A DNA stretch of 64,000 nt from Kastovskya adunca ATA6-11-RM4 (GTDB taxonomy: Bacteria; Cyanobacteriota; Cyanobacteriia; Cyanobacteriales; Coleofasciculaceae), in the NCBI GenBank assembly GCA_019359445.1, contig JAHHHJ010000003.1:186001-250000 (forward strand). The letters are read 5' to 3'. Made by a program: the position numbers and the translations under genes. The notes beneath the pieces were generated by a model. The model ran no database searches. It had not been told where the DNA came from and saw only the letters and a list, made by a program, of their open reading frames with translations. This document shows positions 24,124 to 31,725 of the stretch, piece after piece; within the stretch, counting starts at the first letter, position 1, and the number at the start of each line of letters is the position of its first letter.

Positions 24124-25671
24124 TTAGTGCAAGAAGTGACGGATACCTGTCAAAACCATTGTCAACCCCAGTTCGTTCGCTGCTTGAATAGAGTCTTTGT
24201 CCCGCAGGCTACCTCCTGGTTGGATAATCGCGGTAATTCCTGCGGCGGCGGCTGTCCGGACTGAGTCATCGAAGGGGAAGAAACCATCGCTAGCCAGAAA
24301 GCCGCCCTTAGCTTTCTCTGCCGCCTGTTCCAGAGCAATCTTGACAGCACCGACGCGGTTCATTTGACCCGCTCCAATACCTGTGGTGGTGCGATCGCTG
24401 GTGACGACGATCGCGTTCGATTTTACGTGCTTGGCAACTTTCCAGGCAAACAGCAGTTCTGTCAACTCCTCTGGTGTCGGTTGCCGTTCGGTGACGACTT
24501 GGCAGCTATCGGGGCTATCAACGACATCGTCAGCCGCTTGGACAAGAAAACCGCCCGCGATCGCTTTTATTGTTTGCTTTGACCCTTGATATAAGTCAGA
24601 TAACAGCAACACCCGCAGCTTCGACTTGGCTGAGAGGATTTCCTTCGCCTCTGGTTCGCAGTCTGGAGCAACGACACACTCTAAAAATGTTTGAGTTAAA
24701 GCAGTTGCCGTGGCAGCATCAATCGCTTGGTTTAGGGTGACAATACCACCAAAGGCAGAAACCGCATCTGCATTAAACGCTTTTTCATAAGCCTCCGCTA
24801 GGGTTGCGCCCAGCGCCACACCGCAGGGGTTGGTGTGTTTGAGAATAGCGGCAGCGGGAGCGTCAGGAAACTCTGCAATGATGCGCCGTGCTGCTTCTAG
24901 GTCAACTAAGTTGTTGTAGCTGAGTTCCTTTCCCTGAAGTTTAGTCGCGGATGCCCAGCCAGAGGGAACACTTCCGGTTTGATACCAAGAGGCTGGCTGA
25001 TGGGGATTTTCTCCGTAACGTAAGGACTGCAACTGCTGCCCGGAGAGGGTAAATTGCTGGGGTAGTGACGGCTCTTGCTGTGGCTCTGGAGTTTCGAGGT
25101 AATGAGCGATCGCCCGATCATAGGAGGCGGTGTGACTAAATGCCTGTTGAGCGCAGGTTTGGCGAAATTCTAACGACACAGTTCCCGACTGCTGGCGTAA
25201 TTCCTGCAAGTAGCTTTCATACTGGCTGGGGTTACACAATACCGTCAGGTGGGCAAAGTTCTTCGCCGCCGCCCGCAGCATTGCTGGCCCTCCAATATCA
25301 ATTTGCTCCACTGCTTCTGGTAAGGTGACATCGGTTTTAGCGATCGTTTGTTCAAAGGGATAGAGATTTACCACTACCAAATCAATCGGACGAATCTGGT
25401 GGGTTTCTAAATCCGTTACATCCTGAGACAGGTTTCGACGTGCCAAAATACCGCCGTGAATTCGGGGATGAAGGGTTTTTACCCGCCCGCCTAAAATTTC
25501 GGGAAACCCAGTATAGTCAGACACTTTGGTAACGGGTAGTCCTGCCGCTTGCAGAGCTTTAGCGGTGCCACCGCTGCTAATAATGTCAAACTCAAATTCT
25601 TCAACAAGCTGACGAGCCAGCTCAATCAACCCCGTTTTATCAGATACACTCAGCAGCGCCAAACGTCCCAT
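24124..25671 (-). CDS. purH: Bifunctional AICAR transformylase / IMP cyclohydrolase (PurH)
   Basis: A 515-residue cytosolic enzyme that performs the last two steps of IMP synthesis: formylation of AICAR with 10-formyl-tetrahydrofolate, then ring closure. Residues about 1-195 are the MGS-like cyclohydrolase domain (ALLSVSDKTGLIELARQLVE, SSGGTAKAL, VKTLHPRIHGGILARR). The rest is the transformylase domain (LRYGENPHQPA, ILKHTNPCGVALG, GIGAGQMNRV, ASDGFFPFDDSV). All expected motifs are intact, and the length is normal. The ATG is at 25669-25671. A repeat block and the psaL terminator lie upstream. The membrane-protein gene at 23344 follows closely. Confidence 0.97.
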   Translation of the reverse strand: MGRLALLSVSDKTGLIELARQLVEEFEFDIISSGGTAKALQAAGLPVTKVSDYTGFPEILGGRVKTLHPRIHGGILARRNLSQDVTDLETHQIRPIDLVVVNLYPFEQTIAKTDVTLPEAVEQIDIGGPAMLRAAAKNFAHLTVLCNPSQYESYLQELRQQSGTVSLEFRQTCAQQAFSHTASYDRAIAHYLETPEPQQEPSLPQQFTLSGQQLQSLRYGENPHQPASWYQTGSVPSGWASATKLQGKELSYNNLVDLEAARRIIAEFPDAPAAAILKHTNPCGVALGATLAEAYEKAFNADAVSAFGGIVTLNQAIDAATATALTQTFLECVVAPDCEPEAKEILSAKSKLRVLLLSDLYQGSKQTIKAIAGGFLVQAADDVVDSPDSCQVVTERQPTPEELTELLFAWKVAKHVKSNAIVVTSDRTTTGIGAGQMNRVGAVKIALEQAAEKAKGGFLASDGFFPFDDSVRTAAAAGITAIIQPGGSLRDKDSIQAANELGLTMVLTGIRHFLH

Positions 25672-25827
25672 GAACCAATCCGTCTCCCATTAACCACAAC
25701 CAATAACAGACTATAACTCTGTCTATTCCAGAATAAAGGCATCGTTGCTCATTATCGCTAAGGGCACTTTACTTTTTCTCTCCTCTCTAGTTGCGTTCAC
25801 AAGGGTAGTCGCTCGGTTGGATGGGGA

Positions 25828-25972
25828 GATGGGGAGCAGGGGAGCAGGGGAGCAGGGGAGCAGGGGAGCAGGGGAGCAGGGGAGCAGGGGAGCAGGGGAG
25901 CAGGGGAGAGGAAGAGAACCAATAACCGAATTCACCCTTCATACTTCATACTTCACCCTTCATCCTTCAATA
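25828..25972. repeat. GGGGAGCA octamer tract plus heptamer tract
   Basis: About ten copies of GGGGAGCA run from 25831 to 25911. After a 20-base spacer come CTTCATA/CTTCACC/CTTCATC heptamers (25932-25970). The pairing is the same as at 9360-9486. The open frames across it on both strands are low-complexity by-products. It lies between the promoter side of purH and the psaL terminator. Confidence 0.9.
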
Positions 25973-26005
25973 AAAAACCCATCCTGACTTCATAACCAGG
26001 ATGGG
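25972..26005 (-). terminator. Rho-independent terminator of psaL
   Basis: On the minus strand CCCATCCTG pairs with CAGGATGGG around a ten-base loop and is followed by six T residues. A second perfect hairpin TCAATAGA/TCTATTGA lies just before it (26017-26037), 12 bases beyond the psaL stop. Confidence 0.9.
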
Positions 26006-26049
26006 AGAATAGCGTTCAATAGAACTAGTCTATTGATTGAACAGAATTC

Positions 26050-26565
26050 TTAGAAGAGATTTTGAAGCACCGAAATATTAGAAAGTAGCAGGTAAGCGAA
26101 GGCTGCCCCGCCAATACCGCCGATCAGGAAACCCGTTGTATAATCGCTCCAACCTTCCCTCGTACTCAAACCTTCTGGCGGTTTCGGTGTTGTAACGATA
26201 TTGATGGGAGGACTGGGTTGCCGACTGGCATAGAGGGATAGGGCAACGGAGGAAATCACAACTAATCCTACCGTTGATAACAATCCTGACAAATTAGCAA
26301 CATCGGTGTCCCGTAGAGGACCGAGCTTGGCAAAGGGGCCAATCAACCAATAGCCGTGAGCCATGCCAACTTCTAAACCTCTACGCAAGGGGGAAAGCCC
26401 TTGGCGATAGGCGGGCAAGTTACTAATGAAAGCCTTGACAATAGGCGAACTATTAACGGGTGTTGAGAAATTACCAATTTGAGGATCGTCATAGACAGGG
26501 TGAACAACTTCCCGATTCCTGGGGTCCCCTGGTCGATTTTTTGATTCGCTGATTGCTTGTACCAT
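26050..26565 (-). CDS. psaL: Photosystem I reaction centre subunit XI (PsaL)
   Basis: PsaL sits at the interface between PSI monomers and is needed for oligomer formation in the thylakoid membrane. Diagnostic segments are RPGDPRNREVVHPV, PIVKAFISNLPAYRQGLSPL, RRGLEVGMAHGYWLIGPFAK and LGPLRDTDVANLSG. Three membrane helices are expected. The loop between the second and third helix is proline-rich (SRQPSPPINIVTTPKPPEG). I start at the ATG at 26563-26565 (MVQAISESKN, 171 residues); in-frame ATG and GTG codons 21 and 30 bases upstream are possible. It follows psaF and psaJ on the same strand after about 245 bases. Confidence 0.96.
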   Translation of the reverse strand: MVQAISESKNRPGDPRNREVVHPVYDDPQIGNFSTPVNSSPIVKAFISNLPAYRQGLSPLRRGLEVGMAHGYWLIGPFAKLGPLRDTDVANLSGLLSTVGLVVISSVALSLYASRQPSPPINIVTTPKPPEGLSTREGWSDYTTGFLIGGIGGAAFAYLLLSNISVLQNLF

Positions 26566-26765
26566 TTTTTTTTGCTCAGATGGCATTATTGGCACTATTT
26601 TATGGGAATAAGCGGCTTAAAATCTCCTTTCTTTGGGTTGAACTTTATAAAAGTTAATTGATTTTGAATTGACCCGTTCAAGCAGATAGAAACTCGCGAT
26701 GGGTGTGGCAAGAATTTCGTTTTCAATACCACAATCATCGCAAGTTTCAAACAATAATTAACTCG

Positions 26766-26799
26766 ACAACCTTGAGGAAATGTTTTTCCTGATGGTTGT
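26766..26799. other. Hairpin in the psaJ-psaL intergenic region
   Basis: The outer arms ACAACC/GGTTGT and inner arms AGGAAA/TTTCCT form one imperfect stem 12 bases beyond the psaJ stop. It has no T-run on the minus strand, so it may be a processing or stability element or a weak terminator rather than a full stop. Confidence 0.45.
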
Positions 26800-26810
26800 T
26801 ATTTAGCATC

Positions 26811-26933
26811 TCATCCCAAAGAGAGTAGATCGGGGTAAAGAGCGTTAATTGCAATCAACAATACTGCTGTACCTGAAAGCAGTAAAAAGAGCTGAATGGG
26901 TGCCAGAGAAAGCCAAGTAAGGAAATTTTGCAT
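26811..26933 (-). CDS. psaJ: Photosystem I reaction centre subunit IX (PsaJ)
   Basis: A 40-residue, one-helix protein, MQNFLTWLSLAPIQLFLLLS through to NALYPDLLSLG. It has the PsaJ layout: a short N-terminal stretch with FLxxLSxAP, one membrane helix, then I-x-x-N-x-x-Y-P-D-L-L. PsaJ contacts PsaF and helps hold it in PSI. The helix sequence is less typical than in most cyanobacteria, but the position 42 bases after psaF and the terminal YPDLL support the call. GGGAG lies eight bases before the ATG. The stop is TGA at 26811-26813. Confidence 0.88.
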   Translation of the reverse strand: MQNFLTWLSLAPIQLFLLLSGTAVLLIAINALYPDLLSLG

Positions 26934-26975
26934 GAATTATTCTCCCAAAAGCAATAAGCAAGCGTTAGAGTGTGA

Positions 26976-27473
26976 TTAACGAGGTGAAACAGGAATTTCG
27001 GTTTCTTTAGCCACCAATTCGCCAGAGAGCAGTTCTTTAACTGCGGCTAGAGGCCAAGTGAAACCACTCAACATGATCGGCAGGGCACGAGGCACATCGA
27101 TGAAGATTTCTCTTTGTTCTGAGTCTTTTTCTTTTCTGACAGAGATCAGATAAGTCCGACCAACCCAACCAATCCAACCAGCAATATATAGGAAGAGCAA
27201 GCCCGGAACGATAATTTCATCCGCGTGGCTGAGACGTCCATCTACAATCAAGCGAGGTAGACCATCAGGGCCGCAAAGCTTGTTTGCATAACGATCCATC
27301 CGGTTGGGAGCAGAACTGGGGTCGCCAACTGTCGGACGCGCTTGTTTAGCACGTTGCTGGAAGGCGGGAGACTCGCGGCAAGGAACGAGTCCTGAGACCT
27401 CATCAGCCGAAGCCGCAGGAGCAAAGTTGAGCCAGAGACCAATCGCTAAAATAAAAGCCAACAATTTTCGCAT
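26976..27473 (-). CDS. psaF: Photosystem I reaction centre subunit III (PsaF)
   Basis: A 165-residue precursor with a signal peptide ([20 protein letters not shown], cleavage after ASA) that sends the N-terminus to the lumen. The mature protein begins [20 protein letters not shown] and carries two conserved Cys residues (VPCRES, LCGPDG). A membrane helix ([20 protein letters not shown]) and the C-terminal [17 protein letters not shown] follow. PsaF helps dock plastocyanin or cytochrome c6 and, in cyanobacteria, antenna proteins. The start is the ATG at 27471-27473, with AAAGGAAA upstream; the open frame extends 25 codons further without a family match. It is divergent from tsaD and first in the psaF-psaJ-psaL series. 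Confidence 0.97.
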   Translation of the reverse strand: MRKLLAFILAIGLWLNFAPAASADEVSGLVPCRESPAFQQRAKQARPTVGDPSSAPNRMDRYANKLCGPDGLPRLIVDGRLSHADEIIVPGLLFLYIAGWIGWVGRTYLISVRKEKDSEQREIFIDVPRALPIMLSGFTWPLAAVKELLSGELVAKETEIPVSPR

Positions 27474-27569
27474 TGAATTGTTTCCTTTTGTTACGAAACA
27501 ATAAATTTTCTGTACAAAAAAGATGAAGCTATTTGTACACCGAAGCAATCTTACTCTTCCTGGTTAATT

Positions 27570-27587
27570 GAGTAAAGTTTAAGTAAC
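27570..27587 (-). promoter_or_regulatory. Candidate HLR1-like direct repeat upstream of psaF
   Basis: On the minus strand the bases GTTACTTAAACTTTACTC, about 100 bases upstream of the psaF ATG, resemble the paired (G/T)TTACA motifs of the HLR1 element. HLR1 is bound by the response regulator RpaB at many PSI promoters. Both halves carry T instead of A at the sixth base, and the spacing is 11 rather than 10, so this is a weak candidate. Confidence 0.3.
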
Positions 27588-27620
27588 TAAAAGTAGTATT
27601 TTTATTAAGGCGCTCGAAGA

Positions 27621-28676
27621 ATGGCAATCGTATTAGCAATCGAAACTAGTTGTGATGAAACAGCGGTAGCAGTTGTCAACGATCGCGTCTGTTGCAGTAG
27701 TGTTGTCGCGTCGCAAATTCCGATTCATCAAAAGTATGGGGGAATCGTACCGGAAGTGGCGTCCCGTTGCCATGTCGAAACCCTTAATGATGCGATCGCA
27801 CAAGCTCTTGCCGAAGCGAATATTGACTGGGAGGCAATTGACGGCGTTGCAGCAACCTGTGCCCCCGGTTTAGTCGGAGCGCTACTTGTGGGGTTCACCG
27901 CCGCGAAGTCCTTAGCCCTCGTTCGCAACAAACCCTTTTTAGGCGTTCATCACCTCGAAGGTCACATCTACGCCAGCTATCTAAGTGAACTCGATTTGGA
28001 ACCGCCTTTCATCTGCCTGCTCGTCTCCGGCGGTCACACCAGCTTAATTTACGTCAAAGACTGCGGTTACTACGAAACCCTCGGAGAAACTCGTGACGAT
28101 GCGGCTGGGGAAGCCTTTGATAAGGTGGCACGGCTATTGCAGCTTGGGTATCCCGGTGGCCCGATTATTGACAAACTTGCCAAAGAAGGAAATCCCTTGG
28201 CTTTCCCCCTACCGGAAGGGAAGGTGTCTCTGGCTGGGGGTGGCTATCATCCCTACGACTCTAGTTTCAGTGGCTTAAAAACGGCGGTGCTGCGGCTGGT
28301 ACAAAAACTCCAGCAAGAACACTCACAACTTCCGGTGAACGATCTGGCGGCTAGCTTTCAGGAGACTGTAGCAAAAGCCTTGACGAAAAGAGCGATCGCC
28401 TGCGCCCTCAACTACGGAGTTAACACTATAGCCGTTGGCGGTGGCGTTGCTGCTAACAGTGGATTGCGAAGCCATTTGCAAGCCGCCGCGAAAGAACGCC
28501 ATCTGCGGGTAATCTTCCCTCCCCTAAAGTACTGCACCGATAACGCCGCCATGATTGGTTGTGCTGCCGCTGACCATCTCAATCGGGGACACACTTCCCC
28601 CCTCACCTTAGGTGTTCAGTCTCGCCTCTCTTTGACTAAGGTGATGCAGCTTTATCAACACGAATCAGCAGGGTAA
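27621..28676 (+). CDS. tsaD: tRNA N6-adenosine threonylcarbamoyltransferase (TsaD)
   Basis: TsaD transfers threonylcarbamoyl to A37 of ANN-decoding tRNAs, working with TsaB and TsaE in the cytosol. This 351-residue protein has the ASKHA-fold pattern: [16 protein letters not shown] at the start, [16 protein letters not shown], and the metal-binding [12 protein letters not shown]. It continues with [31 protein letters not shown], and a late [14 protein letters not shown] and [10 protein letters not shown]. The length is normal. The ATG at 27621 is preceded by GAAGA. Placement divergent to psaF is common in cyanobacteria. Confidence 0.97.
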   Translation: MAIVLAIETSCDETAVAVVNDRVCCSSVVASQIPIHQKYGGIVPEVASRCHVETLNDAIAQALAEANIDWEAIDGVAATCAPGLVGALLVGFTAAKSLALVRNKPFLGVHHLEGHIYASYLSELDLEPPFICLLVSGGHTSLIYVKDCGYYETLGETRDDAAGEAFDKVARLLQLGYPGGPIIDKLAKEGNPLAFPLPEGKVSLAGGGYHPYDSSFSGLKTAVLRLVQKLQQEHSQLPVNDLAASFQETVAKALTKRAIACALNYGVNTIAVGGGVAANSGLRSHLQAAAKERHLRVIFPPLKYCTDNAAMIGCAAADHLNRGHTSPLTLGVQSRLSLTKVMQLYQHESAG

Positions 28677-28719
28677 ATGAGGAAATTTTTACTATACTTT
28701 GCTGCCGTCTACGTGCAAC

Positions 28720-28762
28720 AAAAAAGCCAGTATTAGCTCCCTAGGAAGGTCTAATACTGACT
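28720..28762 (-). terminator. Terminator between convergent tsaD and chlP
   Basis: A perfect nine-base stem CAGTATTAG/CTAATACTG with a 14-base loop is followed on the minus strand by GGC and six T residues, as expected for ending chlP. With no T-run on the plus side it is mainly a chlP terminator, though it may also slow tsaD transcription. Confidence 0.8.
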
Positions 28763-28845
28763 GAGGTTAACTTGTTATTCCTCTGACAACAGAAGAATCA
28801 AAGGAGTTGGTACATAAAACGAAGAGAAGCCAAAAATTACCAGCC

Positions 28846-30069
28846 CTAGGGGGCCAGAGCATTACCCCGGAGCAGGCTACCAATAGTCTTGGCAGTAATC
28901 TTCATCTGAACGATGGGATTTGCTGGGACGACGGTTTTGTACAGATAGCTGTCAAAGGTGAGCTTCTGAACGTCACGGTCGGCACACATTTCCACAAACG
29001 CTTCGCGGGTGGCGTCGGAGCGGTAGAAGACAGTTTGCAGGATGTCCAGCACCTTGTAGGTGATGCCGTACTGCTTATCCCAACGCTTTAGATAAAGCTT
29101 TAGGTCGGCTTCTGTAGGAATGCGAGCGCCATTGTTGGAGGTTTCCACAATGGTTTCCGCGCACATCCGGGCAGATTTGGCAGCAAAATAGATGCCTTCG
29201 CCAGAGGACTTGGTAACGGTACCAGCAGCATCTCCAACTAGGGCGACGCGACCAACAACGCGGCGAGGTCTGGGATGCTCAGGAATGGGGTGAGCTTCCA
29301 CCTTGATGATTTCGCCACCTTCTAGTCGCTTGGCAGCACGAGCGCGGATACCTGCTTGCAACTTCTTAATTTGCAGTTTGTTGACCTTCATCGTGCCCGT
29401 ACCGACGGCGACGTGGTCGTATTTGGGGAAGACCCAGGCGTAGAAGTCAGGAGAGACATCATTGCCGACGTACATTTCTGCTAGATCTTCGTAGTACTTC
29501 ATCTGCGCTTCGGGCAGACGAATGCGCTCTTGGAAGGCGATCGCATAATTATAATCACCGGCATCAATTGCCTTGGCGACGCGGGAGTTTGCCCCATCTG
29601 CTCCAATGACGAGGTCTACTTTCAGTGTTTTGGGTATTCCTTCCAGGCTGCCATTGGAATGGTCGGCGTAATGGAGGGTGTAAGGAGCGGTGTTATTAGT
29701 CGGAATATCAAGTTTGTGAACAGTGCCGTTGATTAACTGGGCACCACATTTGGCGGCGCGATCGCGCAGGAAGCCATCTAGGACTTCACGGCGGCACATG
29801 CCAATATATTCATCTTCTTTAAGCGTGCTACCAATGTTGACTTCAACATTGGACGGCGAGATCATTTTCATTTTTCTCACCCGCCGATCGATAATCTCCG
29901 GCGGCAGGTCAAATTCACTCACCATACAGAGTGGAATTGCTCCGCCACAGGGCTTAGCATTGTCAAGCTTTCGCTCAAATAAGTATGTTTCAATGCCTGC
30001 TTTTGCCAGCGTTTCAGCGGCAGAGGAACCCGCAGGCCCTGACCCAACAACAGCTACCCTTAGAGTCAA
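28846..30069 (-). CDS. chlP: Geranylgeranyl reductase (ChlP), TTG start
   Basis: ChlP uses NADPH and FAD to reduce the geranylgeranyl group to phytyl for chlorophyll and tocopherol, at the thylakoid membrane. The FAD motif LRVAVVGSGPAGSSAAETLA is at the N-terminus. KPCGGAIPLCMVSEFDLPPE, IGMCRREVLDGFLRDRA, GADGANSRVAKAID and VGDAAGTVTKSSGEGIYFAA follow. I place the start at the TTG at 30067-30069. GGGAG lies seven bases upstream, and the 407-residue product begins as other cyanobacterial ChlP proteins do. Open frame continues upstream to an ATG at 30106-30108 and a GTG at 30136-30138, but those extensions (MQAVARERDGRNA) match nothing in the family. Confidence 0.95.
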   Translation of the reverse strand: MTLRVAVVGSGPAGSSAAETLAKAGIETYLFERKLDNAKPCGGAIPLCMVSEFDLPPEIIDRRVRKMKMISPSNVEVNIGSTLKEDEYIGMCRREVLDGFLRDRAAKCGAQLINGTVHKLDIPTNNTAPYTLHYADHSNGSLEGIPKTLKVDLVIGADGANSRVAKAIDAGDYNYAIAFQERIRLPEAQMKYYEDLAEMYVGNDVSPDFYAWVFPKYDHVAVGTGTMKVNKLQIKKLQAGIRARAAKRLEGGEIIKVEAHPIPEHPRPRRVVGRVALVGDAAGTVTKSSGEGIYFAAKSARMCAETIVETSNNGARIPTEADLKLYLKRWDKQYGITYKVLDILQTVFYRSDATREAFVEMCADRDVQKLTFDSYLYKTVVPANPIVQMKITAKTIGSLLRGNALAP

Positions 30070-30531
30070 AGCGTTTCTCCCATCTCTTTCTCGAGCTACG
30101 GCTTGCATAGTATCACGGAGTTTTTTCTGACTGAGCACTCACATCGCAGATATGACAGAAATGAAATAGAGCTTAACAGATTGATACTTCTCAATTGGCA
30201 GACGGGGACTTGTAGTTCTCAATGCAGTACTCTCAATCGAGGCAAGGGAGATTGTGGCGATTGCTCTGGAATTGATTGTAGTGGAGCAGATTGTGGCGAT
30301 TGCTCTGGGCTTAATTGTGGTAGTTGCGGTCAAGAAAAGATCGCAAAAAGATTTAACGAATATTACTGAGTATGTTATAAAACTACAGTAACCCCATCGA
30401 TAAACTGGGGATTAATAAGTGCTATTAGCCAGAGCAGTTGTCAGCCTAAGCTTTGAATAATAAGCCACAACTGGTACGGGTTAAAGCTGGTAGCGTATAA
30501 AGTGGCTCGCCGATGTGAGGTAAGAAGTTCA
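30070..30531. other. Intergenic region with a Cys-rich frame and two hairpins
   Basis: The 462 bases between divergent chlP and the ABC ATPase gene contain a 39-base tandem duplication (GATTGTGGCGATTGCTCTGG at about 30249 and 30288). After it come a CCCCA/TGGGG hairpin (30392-30410) and a CAGTTGT/ACAACTG hairpin (30435-30473). See the candidate ORF entry. Confidence 0.6.
30181..30369 (+). CDS. Candidate small Cys/Gly/Asp-rich ORF or leader peptide
   Basis: An open frame ending in TGA at 30367-30369 encodes a tail with nine Cys residues in about 45. The core repeats D-C-G-D-C-S-G-(I/L)-(D/N)-C and ends with NCGSCGQEKIAKRFNEYY. The frame has no ATG or GTG; a TTG at 30181 gives about 62 residues, and another TTG at 30103 would give 88. 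No strong ribosome-binding site is seen, so translation is uncertain. If made, it could bind metal through its thiols. It could instead be a Cys-codon-rich leader for the sulfate-type ATPase gene downstream, because two hairpins lie between them. I do not recognise a family. Confidence 0.35.
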   Translation: MILLNWQTGTCSSQCSTLNRGKGDCGDCSGIDCSGADCGDCSGLNCGSCGQEKIAKRFNEYY

Positions 30532-31548
30532 GTGGGCATTGTTGTTGAGAACGTATCGAAGCAGTTCGGCAGTTTCCAAGCTGTTGACCAGGTGAGCTTA
30601 GAAATTAAGTCAGGTTCCCTGGTGGCGTTATTAGGGCCATCGGGTTCGGGAAAATCGACTTTGTTGCGGCTAATAGCAGGGTTAGAAAGCCCCGATAGCG
30701 GCAAGATCTGGTTGACAGGAAAGGATGCGACTCATCAAAGCGTACAAGACCGCAATATTGGTTTTGTATTTCAGCACTATGCTCTGTTTAAGCACATGAC
30801 AGTGCGAAAAAATATTGCTTTTGGTTTGGATATTCGTAAAACTTCCAAAGCACAAGCGAAGGCGCGGGTAGAAGAACTTCTGGAACTGGTGCACTTAAAA
30901 GAATTAGGCGATCGCTATCCCTCTCAGTTATCCGGTGGTCAGCGGCAACGGGTTGCCCTCGCACGCTCCTTGGCGGTAGCACCCGACGTGTTGCTGCTAG
31001 ACGAGCCGTTTGGTGCGTTAGATGCCAAAGTCCGTAAAGACTTACGCTCTTGGTTACGACGCCTGCATGATGAAGTGCATGTGACGACAGTTTTTGTCAC
31101 CCACGACCAAGAAGAGGCGATGGAAGTCTCTGATGAAATCGTGGTGATGAATCAAGGGAAAGTGGAGCAAATTGGTACGCCAGCCGGAATTTACGACCAC
31201 CCGGCGACACCGTTTGTGATGAGTTTTATTGGCCCGGTGAACGTACTACCTAGCACGTCTCGGATGTTTCAAGGGAATGGCTTTGATTCTGCCCAGCCAG
31301 AAATCTTCCTGCGTCCCCATGATGTTGTGGTGGAGACGACGCCGAATGGAGTGTCGGTTCCGGCAAGAGTCAAGCGCGTGATTAATCTCGGTTGGGAAGT
31401 GCAAGCCGAGTTAGTCTTAGATGACGGTCAGGTTGTAACCGCCCACCTGGCTCGCGATCGCTTTAATGAGTTGAAGCTGGCACCTCAGCAGCAGGTTTAC
31501 GTCAAACCAAAGGACGCTCGGTCTTTTCCGCTATACTATTCGATTTAA
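30532..31548 (+). CDS. CysA-like ABC transporter ATP-binding protein (sulfate/thiosulfate or molybdate type)
   Basis: A 338-residue ATPase that powers an anion importer at the inner face of the cytoplasmic membrane. It shows Walker [10 protein letters not shown] (residues 35-43), Q-loop VFQHYALF, signature [15 protein letters not shown], Walker [21 protein letters not shown] and switch [16 protein letters not shown]-terminal regulatory beta domain (about 235-338, [15 protein letters not shown]) is of the CysA/TOBE type. I start at the GTG at 30532-30534 ([13 protein letters not shown]), with GAGG about ten bases upstream; an earlier GTG at 30502 gives ten unrelated residues. No permease or sulfate-binding protein is adjacent, so its partners are encoded elsewhere. 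Confidence 0.9.
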   Translation: MGIVVENVSKQFGSFQAVDQVSLEIKSGSLVALLGPSGSGKSTLLRLIAGLESPDSGKIWLTGKDATHQSVQDRNIGFVFQHYALFKHMTVRKNIAFGLDIRKTSKAQAKARVEELLELVHLKELGDRYPSQLSGGQRQRVALARSLAVAPDVLLLDEPFGALDAKVRKDLRSWLRRLHDEVHVTTVFVTHDQEEAMEVSDEIVVMNQGKVEQIGTPAGIYDHPATPFVMSFIGPVNVLPSTSRMFQGNGFDSAQPEIFLRPHDVVVETTPNGVSVPARVKRVINLGWEVQAELVLDDGQVVTAHLARDRFNELKLAPQQQVYVKPKDARSFPLYYSI

Positions 31549-31725
31549 AGCTGCACCAACCAAACTCACACCTTGCCATCCAACCTGAGACAGAGTTACG
31601 CCAGAGAGGCTGAAGGCGGTCTTTAACCATCTCTAGGGTATTAACCTGTAGAAGGCGGGAGGCAATTTGCTGGGCGTCAGTAATAGTTCCCTAAAACACC
31701 TCAGTTGCTCAACTGACCCAATGCT

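Noticed and set aside
25723-25987. Open frames on both strands across the GGGGAGCA tract
   Set aside because: Low-complexity by-products of the tandem repeat, readable on either strand.
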